Assembly: GCA_013399875.1 (NCBI GenBank) | Contig: VXAZ01000263.1 | Span: forward strand, 311,262 to 375,261 | Origin: Gymnorhina tibicen | Taxonomy: Eukaryota; Chordata; Aves; Passeriformes; Artamidae | Direction: 5' to 3' | Length of the DNA: 64,000 nt | Part shown: positions 23,601-31,509 of the stretch, piece after piece | How the letters are laid out: each line of letters begins with the position of its first letter | Numbering within the stretch: the first letter of the stretch is position 1 | Program-made: the position numbers and the translations under genes | Notes under the pieces: generated by a model | The model's input: the letters and a program-made list of their open reading frames with translations, nothing else | What the model was told of the DNA's origin: nothing | Databases searched by the model: none

Positions 23601-26600
23601 TGTTTTTAATTATGCCATTATGGGTAAAAAGTTCTAGAAAGTTCAAATGCTTAAGCTCAACCACTTTTCTTAAACAGGGCAAATCAAATCAGTGAGGTAC
23701 AGTTTGGAAGAGGGTGGTGGGTCTAAGGTCAGGATGGCCCTTGTTCCCAGATCAGGCAGGAATAAATAGAGTAGTGGCAAGGCAACTGCTCTGTGCTCAG
23801 CCTGGCTATAGGCTCACAGGCAGGCGTTCACCTCTCTGAGCCATACCTCTGCCTGGACTGGAAAGGGACTTCAGGCAGCTGTCGGGAACATAACTTCGAG
23901 GGATAATGCTGCTCTTACCTTTTGTAGCTTCTCTGTTTCTAAGAGGTCTGCTTGATGTAAGATTTCTGGTTGAGAAGGTTGTTCTAAAACATAAATAGGA
24001 TAAAAGTACTGGTGAAGGCAGCACAAACAGCTGTTTGAAAAGCAAAATAATACTAAAAATACGTGGACTTTTGAAACTAAACAGAATAATCTGGCCTGAT
24101 ATAGTCTTACCTATGTTTTCCCATTAAAAGAAGAAAAGGTGAGGTACTTCTATCTCAGTATTAGCAAATGGACTGAGAAGAACAAACTCTCACTTTAAAT
24201 GTGTCACACCTTCCATAATGAATTCCGTGTATTCTGGCAATACATCTTTTAGCCAGACAGACTAGTTCACCGCCCAGGAGGAGAGAACCTGATCTGATCT
24301 ATCGATTTATAGGATATACATGCTGGAGAAGGAGCCAGTGGTACAGAAACTGTAGCAAGAAAAAAGCAGATTTCCTGCAGATATTACTGTAGCTGAGCTG
24401 TTAACATTATAAAGGAACAAATTCAACCTAATCATTCTTCTAATGTTTATTTTTCCTTACTGGGATTATTACATTTAAGAAATTCAGATGATAGAGAGAA
24501 GTGCAATTATTTTAACTGATTCTGTGTTAAGTTATGAGTCTCTTAAAAAAAAATAAACTTTTTCTTCAGTGCCAGTAAGTCTTCTTATTTACTTTTATTA
24601 TAGTAGATGGACCTCTTAGCTTGCCAAAGTGGAAGATCTATCAGTGTTTCCATCATAAAAGACTACTTTCTAGAGACTATGTAACTTGTCTGTTAAAACA
24701 GTTTGGCCTGAAGCCCGGAATGCAAATTTTTTATCTCCAAAAAGAGACAGTTTTCCCCACAATTTTAAAAGAAGAGGGGAAGAGTGAAGGAAAAAAAATA
24801 AATCAATGTCTATACAGTCAAGACGAGCCCCTACACCCTATCTATACTGCTTAAACAAGCATACTTTTACAGACTGAAACATTCTTAACCATGTCAGCTT
24901 ACAGAACCCTTTCCCCAGATCAAGTTTCCTATGAAGCACTGTCTGTATGTCAGTAATCCCAGCCCCAAGTGAACTTCACCACTGTCTTGCCAAAGTCTCT
25001 GCACACACTGATGAAGCTGCTGATGTGCAGATGCGCTGCTCCTGTTGTCACAGAGGTAGCAAGCCTGTGTGTTTTCCCAATAATCCATTTTACTTGTGTG
25101 TGTGTTTACGTGCACAAAAATGCACAAACGCTCTCCACTTGGATGACTGCCCCAGGATGGAACAAAATCAGGTCAAAAGGGAAATGACAGTGAATAAAAG
25201 AAGCTATTCATCTGACATTTTCAAACAACTTTGCTTGTGGCAAAAAACAAAACCAAACAAAAGAAACAGTCAAAGCTATACACTAAGACCGTCATATTTT
25301 CTTCAAAGGACTAATAAAGATTTTTATTTTTAGGAGATACATGCATGTTTATTTCTCTTTTATTAGCTTTAAAGGAAAAAGGTTAATCTTTTTCATACAA
25401 GAACCTGTCTTCACATCAAATCAAGAAAATGTAGTCTTACAAGACCATTAACAGGCCTTCTGGGTCGGATTTTCAGGTCCTATAAACTTGGATAGTTGCC
25501 TTCCTGTCCCAGTCACCAGCTGATCAAGCCATGACACCTTCCCCCACCTCAGCTTTGCTTCTTTTTGTCTCTCATCTCCCCCAGCGCTGCTTAGAGAAGA
25601 CCCTGGTTTTGGTGCGTTGGACACCCCTGCTCCGCAGGGATCCTACAAGGGAAAGGGAGGCCCCCCTGCTCTGTAGCTGCTGTGTGGGGCTCTCCCCATT
25701 TTGAGTGCTCTGTGACTGAGCAGATGTTCCAGTTGAGCCACCTGCTCTCTGAGAGCAGCCTCCGAGAGGAAACGCCTGCTGCCAGACCCCCACAGCCACT
25801 GCACGTGCACCAAGGTAATTCACTGTAAAACACTTACTTGGCATTTACCAGCTCAGCGTCTGAAGCGAGAAAAAATTTTCAACTTGGCAGCAAACCCCAC
25901 TTTGGTGGGTTTGCAGCTTCAGCACACTGCTTATCTCTCAGCTTAAGAGCTTGCCAGGGTACTTTGCAACTCTATGTAGGCCTCATAATAGAGGGAAAGA
26001 GGTCACTGCCTATAAAAGCCAAGCGCCAGTGCAGCAGGACAGCAGCTCCTGTCTGCTGGGCTGCTCTGCTTTGGAAACTGGCCATTTAATTCCACAAAAA
26101 AGTTGCTGACAGGATCCATCTGGAGAGCTGGTAGCGCTTGTTTGAGTAGCCAGTGAGAGAGACTAGCAGGTGGTACCTGCGCAACGAGCCATTTCAGCTC
26201 CTTAGCCCTGAGTTAATCAGGTAGCACAGCTGAGGGCGTAACAAGCTCCAGCAAAACCCAGAATCAGTCGTGACTTCTGGGATGCAGCTGAGTTTCAGGT
26301 GCATGAGATTTTGGTTTATGAGGGTCACACTGCAGCAGCCTAGTTCCATTCCTGTGGCTCAATTGGTTAGAAACTCCCCTGGTTAAATAAACGGAGCTTG
26401 TCAGCTACTCTTAACTCTTCTGCAATTAAAGCAAGCAAGCAAGCTACTAAAACTGAGAACTTAAAAACCAGACTCAAGAAAATTAAATGCAAAGAAAAGT
26501 TAAGAGAACCATAAATAAAGTTGTGAACGCAAAGTAAAAAAATGCAAAGGTAATTTTTTTTGCAGCGCTAAGTTGGCCATATTACATACGTGGCATCCTC

Positions 26601-29600
26601 CCTTCTTATCTTCCTTAGTAAACAGAAGCTTTCTCTATTAGTATTAATGCACAGAATAAACCAGACAAGCTGTACTCCATGGCTGAGTTAGCATTGTGTT
26701 AATACTTAGTAGAGTACACAGTAATTCAAGCAGTTAGCGTTTCATTTCACCATATACCACTGCCTCATCTACATGTTTACTACTGTGCAATAAGTAAACA
26801 TGATAATTCTTTATCATTTCCTTTCAAGCACTGTGTTTACTATGCATGCTCTGAGCACACTCCTCCCTGTTGTCATTAATTCAATTGTTCTTGCAGTCAA
26901 ATTGAAAGTGAAACGAGGGAATTATTATTGGCTCCTAATCTAGCTTTAAACTCATTTATGTGACTGACAGCATAGACATCATTGAGGACTCCCTGATACC
27001 TTCTACCTGACAGAAGTGAAAGGATGCCTTTCCAAAACATGAATTTGTGCTTTTCAAGCAGAGGTGTGATCACTTTGAAACTGCTCATACCTGCAGTCAG
27101 CGTGTTCCCACAACAGACTTACTTTGACTGTGTAAATCTGCACCTGAAGAGCAACAAAGGCCAAAAAGCTGCCTAAAAACATGAAGCTAAGGAAGGTAAG
27201 ACACTGCAGTCGCAGCCCTGTGTCCCTAAAAAGCCACAACGGATGCCTCCCCAGGCTGACTCAGGGTTTGATGGATTACGGTTCTGCTCTGAATCAGCAC
27301 CAGGACGAGACCAGGCTTGTCCCCACTCCTGTGTGAGCTCTGAGCTGGGCTGTGCCTCAGAGGGCTGGGGTTTGCACTGCAGACCAGCCTTGCCATCGAG
27401 CTGTAGTGATACCAGACACTAATAAACCTTGCTGTGCTCCAGGAGAGAATGGCAGGCTGGTGCTTCTCCTTCCTACCGTTCAGCAGGGGACAAAACAAGC
27501 ATTTGGGGCTGGCGGCTCATTTTCCAGCCTCTTGCTCTCTCCCTCACAGTTCGTGCTGTTGCACAGTAGCTGCTGAGAGCCGCTTCAAACCTCTCGCCTG
27601 AACTAATCCTGCAGACTGCACACGGTTAATGTTTCCCTCCCGCAGAAAAATTTGCTCTGAGAACAAATGGAAAATAATCAATGCTAATTTTACATTTTTC
27701 ATTTCCAAGGCCAAATGACATCACATAAGTGAGTCATTATCAAAGCCTAAAATTCTCTTTGAGGCAGCACTTATCATGAATAAACTGCAAGTGCAGGCAG
27801 TCCTGTTACATAAATGCCACCAGTAGATTACATTTTTGAAAGCTGCAGAAATTTGCTAGTCTTAGTAATTTACTGAGCCAAACTTACTTTCTTGGCTTTA
27901 ATCCTGCCTTAAACAAAAGTTTCTGTAATTTATGATTCAGATGCTGATGAATGTTAATGGTAGTAACAACTAGATTTACTTACTGAAAACTTTGACTATC
28001 GTCGGCTCTTCGGAAACATCATCTTCTGTAACTAGCATACATACAAATCTCTTTTCATCACTGATTCTTGCATTCTTGATGGATAATGTATAGTTTTCTG
28101 AGAGACTCAACCTGTCTTTGTAGTCTGGTACATCATCATACTGTACATTTCTTTTTGTTGATGATCTGAAGGCAATAAATACTGGAGATCCATTTGGCAT
28201 TTCCTACAATAAAAGGATAAACACCTCTATTTTGCATAAACACTCATTTAAAAGTTCCTGAAGATTTGCAATTGGTACAAACCCATAATTAAAAAAAAAA
28301 CCCTGCAAACTGTATCAGATGGCTTTTTTTTCTTGATTAATTTCTGCTGTACATAGAAGAAACTCAGTGTAATAAGAGAGCTAGTTTAAGACTGCCATGG
28401 TACACATTGAGAATATCATCAGTAGAAATTATTTCAATCCTTTGGCTCAATCTCGGCATAGCAAAGGGCTTTCTCTGATAAAAGCTGGTGGTTTTGGCAG
28501 CACTTGCCACTGTATGAAAAAGTTCTTGAAATAGATGCATGTGTGAGCTACTCTCAACAGCTTCAATTTCCTTTTTTTCATTATTGTTTTACGTATTCAT
28601 ATTGTTTATTTGGGATATTTAGACTTCATTCCAAATGCAGGATTTAATCAGGCATAACTGACTATTTTATTCTAAATTAGCTTTTAGCGTTTTTTTCCCT
28701 TTGTTTTTAAAGGACCCAAGAGCTTGTAGCATGGGAACATACATACCATCAAATATTGTTAAGCTGCAAAGTATCCTTTTCTAGACATCCTCTTTATGCA
28801 GTTGCCATCCCAAGAAGGAGTACAAAGTTGACAGCCTTGCACAAATCTCCCATATAAAAAAATTTATTTTTTGAGGGACAAAGTTACAGGGGCAGTTCTA
28901 CAGGATTTGATTCCTTCTTCCTTACACAAACACATGCACAGAGCAGGGACAGACAGTGTCTGCCTTTATTTAAAGAGAGGTGAAACAGTGATTCTATCTT
29001 TATGGTCAGCATTGTGCTGGGGGCTGGAAAAGGTTTTAATTCTCTTTTATCCCTTATACCCTGCAGCACTGGTGTTAGTAGTGCTCCCAGCACAACAGCT
29101 CAGCTGGACTGCAGAGCCCACAAAAGCATGACGATGCTGTGCCAAGACGAGTGGTGTCAGAGCTAGGCAGAGAGCAGGAGGCATCAGCTAGTTGTGGAGT
29201 CTAAATTCCCTTACAGCCTTTCTCCCTGTCCTACTTTTAACTCTTGGATTTGTCTAGATGTCTGTCACACAGGAAAGAAAACACTGTCTTGACTCGATAC
29301 ACAGGAAGTTGGCTGTCAAGTGCAAATGAGCTCCTGACTCCCGGAGCCAGCCCAGCTGCAAGCACACACAGGTAGACACTGAAGTGAGCAACACCTGCCA
29401 TGGTACAAGTCTCCCAGTGCCTCCAGGTTCCCACCAGGAACCCAAATTGCTCCTCACAAGGCAGAAGAGAAGAAAACAGAGTTCCTCCTTCTTCCAATGA
29501 AATAATCACCTGATGAAAAAAAAATAATCCACCCCTCTCTGTTGCCATGCTGTGAGCTGCCCCGGGAGAAGAGGTACCACTTTCACTTGGTTGTGTGGGC

Positions 29601-30889
29601 TGTCAACAATTTCACACAATAGCAACTTAGACAGGTTTTTTTTCATGTTAGGTTTTGTCTCCCTTCCCATTTAGAAGAAGCTACAACATCTCCACTTGCT
29701 GCTTGGTACTTGTCCAACACAGACAATCCAAATGCAATGGAAAAAGATAATGCATTTCTTTTTTTCAGAATATCCTTGCATCTTCAGAGAGATGGACCTG
29801 TGTCTTCCCAAGAAAAGTCAGCAGACTGAAAAAGATACTGCAAAATGTAGGCACTCCATCTTCTGAATGCTCCTGTGAAACAGTTTTACTGTCCCTTTTT
29901 GAGAAAACATTCTCCCCACACTTCTGACTTCATTTCCCAAAACATGTTTGCAGAAAAGGAACTGTTGAGTGGATGGGGGCTGCAAAAGCTGCAAACCTGA
30001 AGGTAAAAAGGAAGGAGCTAGGGGAAAATAGGACTCCCTCCACCACTGTGAGATCATTCTCCTGTAAAAAACCATTTGTCTCAATACCAGTCTGAGAAGC
30101 AAAAGGGGTTTGGTATCCCAGCGTTTTTATCCACAGATGCTTCCAGGTTTCATTTGACTTTGATATGCTGATTCTCCTTTTGACCTGGGACACTGACCAC
30201 ATACAGGAGAAGCTCATCCTGCAGTGTTCCTACTGCAGGCTGACCAGCACACCTAGAGACCACCCATGTTTTTGCCTCTGTTCCCTGCCAGAAATGGCAG
30301 AATGAAACCACCAGCCATGCTCCTAAGGTCAGCTCTGCTCTCTTCTTCGCTGTGCATTGAGCACAAGGAAGCCTGAAACAGATCTGAGTGACTGTCAGAT
30401 CAACCAAAGGCAGGGACAGGGCTTTTTCCCAGGGATGGAGCACGCTCTGCTTCAGGCAGCCAACTTCAAAAGTCTTCAAATGTACAACGATGGCTCTGTC
30501 AAGTGAGCGAGACACCACTGGATAACATGCCAGATCTCTAATACAGGTTGGCAGAGAGCTCCTGAATAATTATTTCTCTTGAACAATGAGATTAATTCCT
30601 CAAACCTCTAATTGGCGCTTGGCAGAAATTACACAGCTGGGAATCTTGCAGTCTTACAAACACAGGAATAAATGGCTTCATATATGAGGCAGAAATCCTG
30701 TAATTTGGAATCTTAAAATCACACACACACACAAAATGCACATCATCTTATAACAGCTCTAATAAATATAAAGATAAGCTATACTTACATATTTCCATTT
30801 TCCAAACATAAGACCATCTGGTACTTCTAGAGGACAAGGCATAGTAATAGTGTCTCCATATACTGCATTTACTGTGTACAATCCCAGAG
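5511..30889 (-). CDS. ALCAM: ALCAM (CD166), exons 2-14, partial gene
   Basis: The gene is recognised from thirteen exons that join in one frame and encode a five-Ig-domain adhesion receptor of the ALCAM/BEN/SC1/DM-GRASP family. Joined exons on the minus strand: 30889-30789, 28203-27984, 23983-23919, 23543-23456, 22629-22447, 17043-16916, 15227-15098, 9560-9448, 8583-8448, 8372-8239, 6791-6659, 5969-5931, 5628-5511. All boundaries are GT-AG except the donor after exon 11, which reads GC. Family knowledge: ALCAM is a type I membrane protein mediating homophilic adhesion and binding CD6 through its first domain; domains 3-5 support lateral clustering. The signal-peptide exon (right) and the main cytoplasmic-tail exon with the 3' UTR (left) lie outside the window. 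Visible N-glycosylation sequons include NYT, NVT, NIT, two NAT, NTT, NVT and NVS. Nothing in the exons suggests a pseudogene: there are no stops or frameshifts, and the domain cysteines are present. Confidence 0.97.
5629..5930 (-). other. ALCAM: ALCAM intron 13 (302 nt)
   Basis: This short GT-AG intron lies between the 39-nt cassette exon and the transmembrane exon. It contains a short AAACC repeat at about 5743-5760. Its small size brings the cassette exon close to exon 14, which could matter for competition between splice sites. Confidence 0.93.
5931..5969 (-). CDS. ALCAM: ALCAM exon 13: 39-nt stalk cassette exon
   Basis: This 39-nt exon encodes, with one borrowed base, [13 protein letters not shown] and ends with the first base of an aspartate codon. 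Both flanking introns are phase 1, so its 13 codons can be included or skipped without changing frame. It matches in size, position and sequence the human exon 13, whose skipping gives ALCAM isoform 2. It forms the acidic stalk between domain 5 and the membrane, where shedding proteases cut. Acceptor catttcag; donor gtatgt. That it is alternatively spliced in this bird is inferred. Confidence 0.94.
5970..6658 (-). other. ALCAM: ALCAM intron 12 (689 nt)
   Basis: A phase-1 GT-AG intron before the cassette exon. It is AT-rich (notably 6300-6430). I see no repeat family or reading frame in it. Confidence 0.93.
6659..6791 (-). CDS. ALCAM: ALCAM exon 12: second half of Ig domain 5
   Basis: This 133-nt exon starts in phase 0 with [20 protein letters not shown], then [20 protein letters not shown], and ends NVSA plus the first base of the next codon. 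LTCIAEN carries the second cysteine of domain 5. NVT and NVS are sequons. Acceptor ccttttcag; donor gtgagt. The last base (a) makes an isoleucine codon with exon 13 or an asparagine codon if exon 13 is skipped and exon 14 is joined directly; both are in frame. Confidence 0.97.
6792..8238 (-). other. ALCAM: ALCAM intron 11 (1447 nt), GC-AG
   Basis: This intron begins gcaagtatct and ends ccttttcag. The donor has GC in place of GT but otherwise fits the strong consensus (aagt after it), as expected for GC-AG introns. If the donor is not used, translation continues for 19 codons past exon 11 (reading [19 protein letters not shown]) to a stop, before the transmembrane segment. Confidence 0.9.
8239..8372 (-). 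CDS. ALCAM: ALCAM exon 11: first half of Ig domain 5, GC donor
   Basis: This 134-nt exon completes a glycine codon, reads [20 protein letters not shown], then [20 protein letters not shown] and ends ILNT in phase 0. [11 protein letters not shown] supplies the first cysteine of domain 5 and VQW the tryptophan. The acceptor is cttgtag. At the 3' end the only donor that keeps the frame into exon 12 is GC at 8238-8237 (aca, then gcaagt). The nearest GT, four bases further on, would shift the frame. Either this is a GC-AG intron or the base is an assembly error or variant. Joining to exon 12 creates an N-T-T sequon. Confidence 0.93.
8373..8447 (-). other. ALCAM: ALCAM intron 10 (75 nt)
   Basis: This is a complete GT-AG intron of only 75 nt (gtaagc ... 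cttgtag), close to the lower limit for vertebrate introns. It contains AATAAA on the transcribed strand at 8406-8401 and an in-frame stop if retained (after GKRADSYNY). The exons on both sides are certain, so the intron length is certain. Confidence 0.95.
8448..8583 (-). CDS. ALCAM: ALCAM exon 10: second half of Ig domain 4
   Basis: This 136-nt exon starts in phase 0 with [20 protein letters not shown], then [14 protein letters not shown] and ends LKLIVE plus one base of a glycine codon. DAGNYVC is the textbook F-strand motif of an Ig domain. Exons 9 and 10 sum to 249 nt (83 codons). Acceptor tttatcag; donor gtaagc. The next intron is only 75 nt, so exons 10 and 11 lie almost together. Confidence 0.97.
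8584..9447 (-). other. ALCAM: ALCAM intron 9 (864 nt)
   Basis: A phase-0 GT-AG intron within domain 4. It is unremarkable AT-rich sequence with a tcc-rich patch at about 9355-9372. No repeat family recognised. Confidence 0.93.
9448..9560 (-). CDS. ALCAM: ALCAM exon 9: first half of Ig domain 4
   Basis: This 113-nt exon completes a tyrosine codon, reads [20 protein letters not shown], then [17 protein letters not shown] and ends in phase 0. VSC carries the first cysteine, and FWIK the core tryptophan; NAT is a sequon. Acceptor ctatcccag; donor gtcagt. It lies after a 5.5-kb intron and 864 nt before exon 10. Confidence 0.97.
10880..10911. promoter_or_regulatory. Paired AP-1-like motifs in intron 8
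   Basis: TGAGTCA occurs at 10880-10886 and 10905-10911 within a repeated gaatgagtcaaaaa. This is the AP-1 consensus. Function is inferred from the motif only, and such motifs are common by chance. Confidence 0.25.
12447..12555 (-). mobile_element. CR1 LINE fragment (3' end), intron 8
   Basis: The plus strand starts agaatcatagaatg, the complement of the CR1 3' terminus, and continues through ttccaaccctcctgccatgg and gaccaagttgctcaaa, all hallmark CR1 segments. The copy is about 110 bp, 5'-truncated and inserted in minus orientation (sense to ALCAM). CR1 is the dominant non-LTR retrotransposon of birds. Confidence 0.88.
13131..13152. repeat. 22-bp perfect palindrome
   Basis: The half-site AATATTTTTGT is followed directly by its exact reverse complement ACAAAAATATT. 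It could form a cruciform or hairpin; no function is known. Confidence 0.8.
14693..14727. repeat. Tandem 18-bp direct repeat (two units)
   Basis: ATGAAAAATGACTTTCA at 14693-14709 is repeated exactly at 14711-14727 with one base between. It is probably a small slippage duplication. Confidence 0.85.
15098..15227 (-). CDS. ALCAM: ALCAM exon 8: second half of Ig domain 3
   Basis: This 130-nt exon starts in phase 0 with [20 protein letters not shown], continues [19 protein letters not shown] and ends ITVH plus one base of a tyrosine codon. The F-strand motif [10 protein letters not shown] holds both a sequon and the domain's second cysteine. Acceptor ccttcag; donor gtaagt. Exons 7 and 8 sum to 258 nt, 86 codons. 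The codon split at the end is repaired by exon 9 (Y-LDLQL). Confidence 0.97.
15228..16915 (-). other. ALCAM: ALCAM intron 7 (1688 nt)
   Basis: A phase-0 GT-AG intron inside domain 3. I see no repeat family. A short run of aatt repeats lies at about 16457-16470. Confidence 0.93.
16916..17043 (-). CDS. ALCAM: ALCAM exon 7: first half of Ig domain 3 (C2 type)
   Basis: This 128-nt exon completes a tyrosine codon and reads [20 protein letters not shown], then [22 protein letters not shown], ending in phase 0. The [10 protein letters not shown] segment is the classical B strand of a C2/I-type Ig domain, with an N-glycosylation sequon directly before the cysteine. GNPPP is the usual proline-rich turn. 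Acceptor ttccacag; donor gtaagt. Domain 3 belongs to the membrane-proximal part that supports lateral clustering in known ALCAMs. Confidence 0.97.
17929..18326. other. GC-richer unassigned block beside LTR copy 1
   Basis: About 400 bp clearly richer in G and C than the surrounding intron, including runs such as ctccctccctcc. Open frames on both strands have no recognisable motif. It could be remnant of an older repeat or a non-coding element. It is outside the LTR target duplication. Confidence 0.4.
18327..18331. repeat. Target-site duplication of LTR copy 1, left
   Basis: The 5-bp caggg directly before the LTR start is repeated at 18981-18985 directly after the LTR end, marking the insertion point. 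Confidence 0.85.
18332..18980 (+). mobile_element. Solo LTR of an endogenous retrovirus, copy 1 (649 bp), intron 6
   Basis: The element starts TGTCTTGGGG and ends CCTAAACCACCACA, giving the TG...CA termini of a retroviral LTR. It is flanked by a perfect 5-bp target-site duplication, caggg at 18327-18331 and 18981-18985. It is homologous over its whole length to 62522-63188 in opposite orientation. An AATAAA at 18833-18838 is followed by a G/T-rich tract near 18893-18912, which suggests the plus strand is the LTR sense, but AATAAA also occurs on the other strand, so orientation is tentative. No internal retroviral genes flank it. Five-bp duplications fit class III (ERVL-like) elements; the family is not identified. 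Confidence 0.9.
18981..18985. repeat. Target-site duplication of LTR copy 1, right
   Basis: The 5-bp caggg matches 18327-18331. Confidence 0.85.
22447..22629 (-). CDS. ALCAM: ALCAM exon 6: rest of Ig domain 2
   Basis: This 183-nt exon begins with two bases of a valine codon, reads [20 protein letters not shown], and continues through [16 protein letters not shown] to FDVH. It ends with the first base of a tyrosine codon. The cysteine in FSCIV pairs with the exon 5 cysteine. YYGPSGQKT is strictly conserved in ALCAM. Exons 4-6 together are 336 nt (112 codons), a complete domain between phase-1 introns. Acceptor ttttcag; donor gtaagt. Confidence 0.97.
22630..23455 (-). other. ALCAM: ALCAM intron 5 (826 nt)
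   Basis: A phase-1 GT-AG intron within domain 2. Nothing recognisable beyond short A runs (about 23020-23032). Confidence 0.93.
23456..23543 (-). CDS. ALCAM: ALCAM exon 5: Ig domain 2, B to C strands
   Basis: This 88-nt exon starts in phase 0 with [20 protein letters not shown], followed by GRVLQPVDD, and ends with the first base of a valine codon. The cysteine in GEC is the B-strand cysteine of domain 2, the tryptophan in TWYKN is the core Ig tryptophan, and NVT is a sequon conserved in mammals. The acceptor is gttttgcag and the donor is gtatgt. Domain 2 is V-type and sits next to the ligand-binding domain. Confidence 0.96.
23544..23918 (-). other. ALCAM: ALCAM intron 4 (375 nt)
   Basis: A short phase-0 GT-AG intron between the 65-nt exon 4 and exon 5. 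Nothing else recognised. Confidence 0.93.
23919..23983 (-). CDS. ALCAM: ALCAM exon 4: linker and start of Ig domain 2
   Basis: This is a short 65-nt exon, easily missed by ORF scanning. It completes the lysine codon from exon 3, then reads [21 protein letters not shown] and ends in phase 0. The QPS-PEI start matches the known D1-D2 linker of ALCAM. The acceptor is gttttag and the donor is gtaaga. It lies 375 nt upstream (in transcription) of exon 5, the second-shortest intron here. Its frame joins exactly to both neighbours, which is the main support for a feature this small. Confidence 0.95.
26011..26018 (+). promoter_or_regulatory. TATA-box-like element, antisense to ALCAM
   Basis: TATAAAAG followed by the GC-richer ccaagcgccagtgcag lies at the edge of a GC-richer block of intron 3. 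It could be a plus-strand (antisense) promoter. No downstream gene is recognised; the call rests on the motif and local base composition alone. Confidence 0.2.
27664..27830. promoter_or_regulatory. Candidate conserved non-coding element in intron 3
   Basis: A segment just upstream of exon 3's downstream intron end carries TGACATCA (27716-27723, CRE-like), TGAGTCA (27730-27736, AP-1-like) and several TAAT-type homeodomain cores. The density suggests an enhancer but conservation could not be tested. Confidence 0.2.
27984..28203 (-). CDS. ALCAM: ALCAM exon 3: rest of Ig domain 1
   Basis: This 220-nt exon starts in phase 0 with [15 protein letters not shown] and ends after one base of a lysine codon completed by exon 4 (VF-K-QPS). 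It includes the sequon SENYT and the F-strand segment [13 protein letters not shown], whose cysteine pairs with the one in exon 2. Acceptor tattgtag and donor gtaagt are both clean. With exon 2 it makes a 107-codon domain cassette bounded by phase-1 introns. The residues are nearly those of published chicken and mammalian ALCAM, so the identification is secure. Confidence 0.97.
28204..30788 (-). other. ALCAM: ALCAM intron 2 (2585 nt)
   Basis: A phase-0 GT-AG intron inside domain 1. A (CA)7 run lies at 30720-30733. A minus-strand frame at about 29400 has a hydrophobic start resembling a signal peptide, but it sits downstream of exon 2 and was rejected as exon 1. Confidence 0.92.
30720..30733. 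repeat. (CA)7 microsatellite
   Basis: Fourteen bases of CA repeat in intron 2, 56 nt from the exon 2 donor. Confidence 0.9.
30789..30889 (-). CDS. ALCAM: ALCAM exon 2: start of Ig domain 1 (V type)
   Basis: This 101-nt exon begins two bases into a codon (a phase-1 intron precedes it) and ends on a complete codon. It encodes the N-terminus of the mature protein, [18 protein letters not shown], then [13 protein letters not shown]. The cysteine in TMPC is the B-strand cysteine of the first V-type Ig domain, and GKWKY is the family motif before strand C'. The acceptor is a pyrimidine run ending ctctag and the donor is gtaagt. Domain 1 carries the homophilic and CD6-binding face in known ALCAMs. 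The signal peptide comes from exon 1, which is not in the window. Confidence 0.96.
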
Positions 30890-31490
30890 CTAGAGGAGAA
30901 ATAGAAAGAGAGGAAACAATTTTAAGTGTTTTCTTGGATTCCCATACACTAGCTGCTATTTGGTTCACAGCTATTGCAACAGCAGCTCCTTTGCAAACAG
31001 TTATTTTACAGCACGTAGGATTTATCCTCAAACCTGTAACAAAACAGAATTCCTGTCACTAAATTTGTTAAGTAAATGTTATGACCTTTTTTGGACCCAT
31101 GTTTCCTGCTGGAGTCAGTGGGAGCCAAGTGGATTTCCAAACAGGACTGCACCTGCTCAACCAGATGAATATCTACACTACAGTCGGGATTGTCTCAAAA
31201 TGTACAAAGGGAAAATCCATAAACCTTTATTTTCTTCATCTGAAATAACAGCCAATTCTGCCTGGGCAGGTTACATTGCAACACATAGTGAGGAGGCCAG
31301 CAAAGAAGTGATACTCTGACTGCTGTACAACATTAAAAACCTAGGAAAGGATGACAGAAAAGTGAATGGTAATATTAAAATGTGTTCCCTAAAACCTGGG
31401 GAAAAAAAAACGGGTCTGCACATTTAGGTTCTGGAAAAATGAAGTGAAATGCTTCTATGAATTATTTAAAAACAGTTTTTTTGAAATCTC

Positions 31491-31509
31491 AGCACAATAT
31501 TATTGTGCT
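31491..31509. repeat. Short inverted repeat
   Basis: AGCACAATA, one base, then TATTGTGCT: perfect 9-bp arms. No terminator or gene context; function unknown. Confidence 0.75.

Larger units (their letters stand above)
23984..27983 (-). other. ALCAM: ALCAM intron 3 (4000 nt)
   Basis: A phase-1 intron between domains 1 and 2. It includes a GC-richer stretch at about 25560-26320 with a TATAAAAG on the plus strand (26011-26018), and a segment at about 27664-27830 dense in factor-like motifs. No repeat family recognised. Confidence 0.92.

Noticed and set aside
29237..29548. Minus-strand frame with a signal-peptide-like start ([21 protein letters not shown]), considered as ALCAM exon 1
   Set aside because: It lies downstream of exon 2 in the direction of transcription, within intron 2, so it cannot be exon 1, and it has no family similarity.
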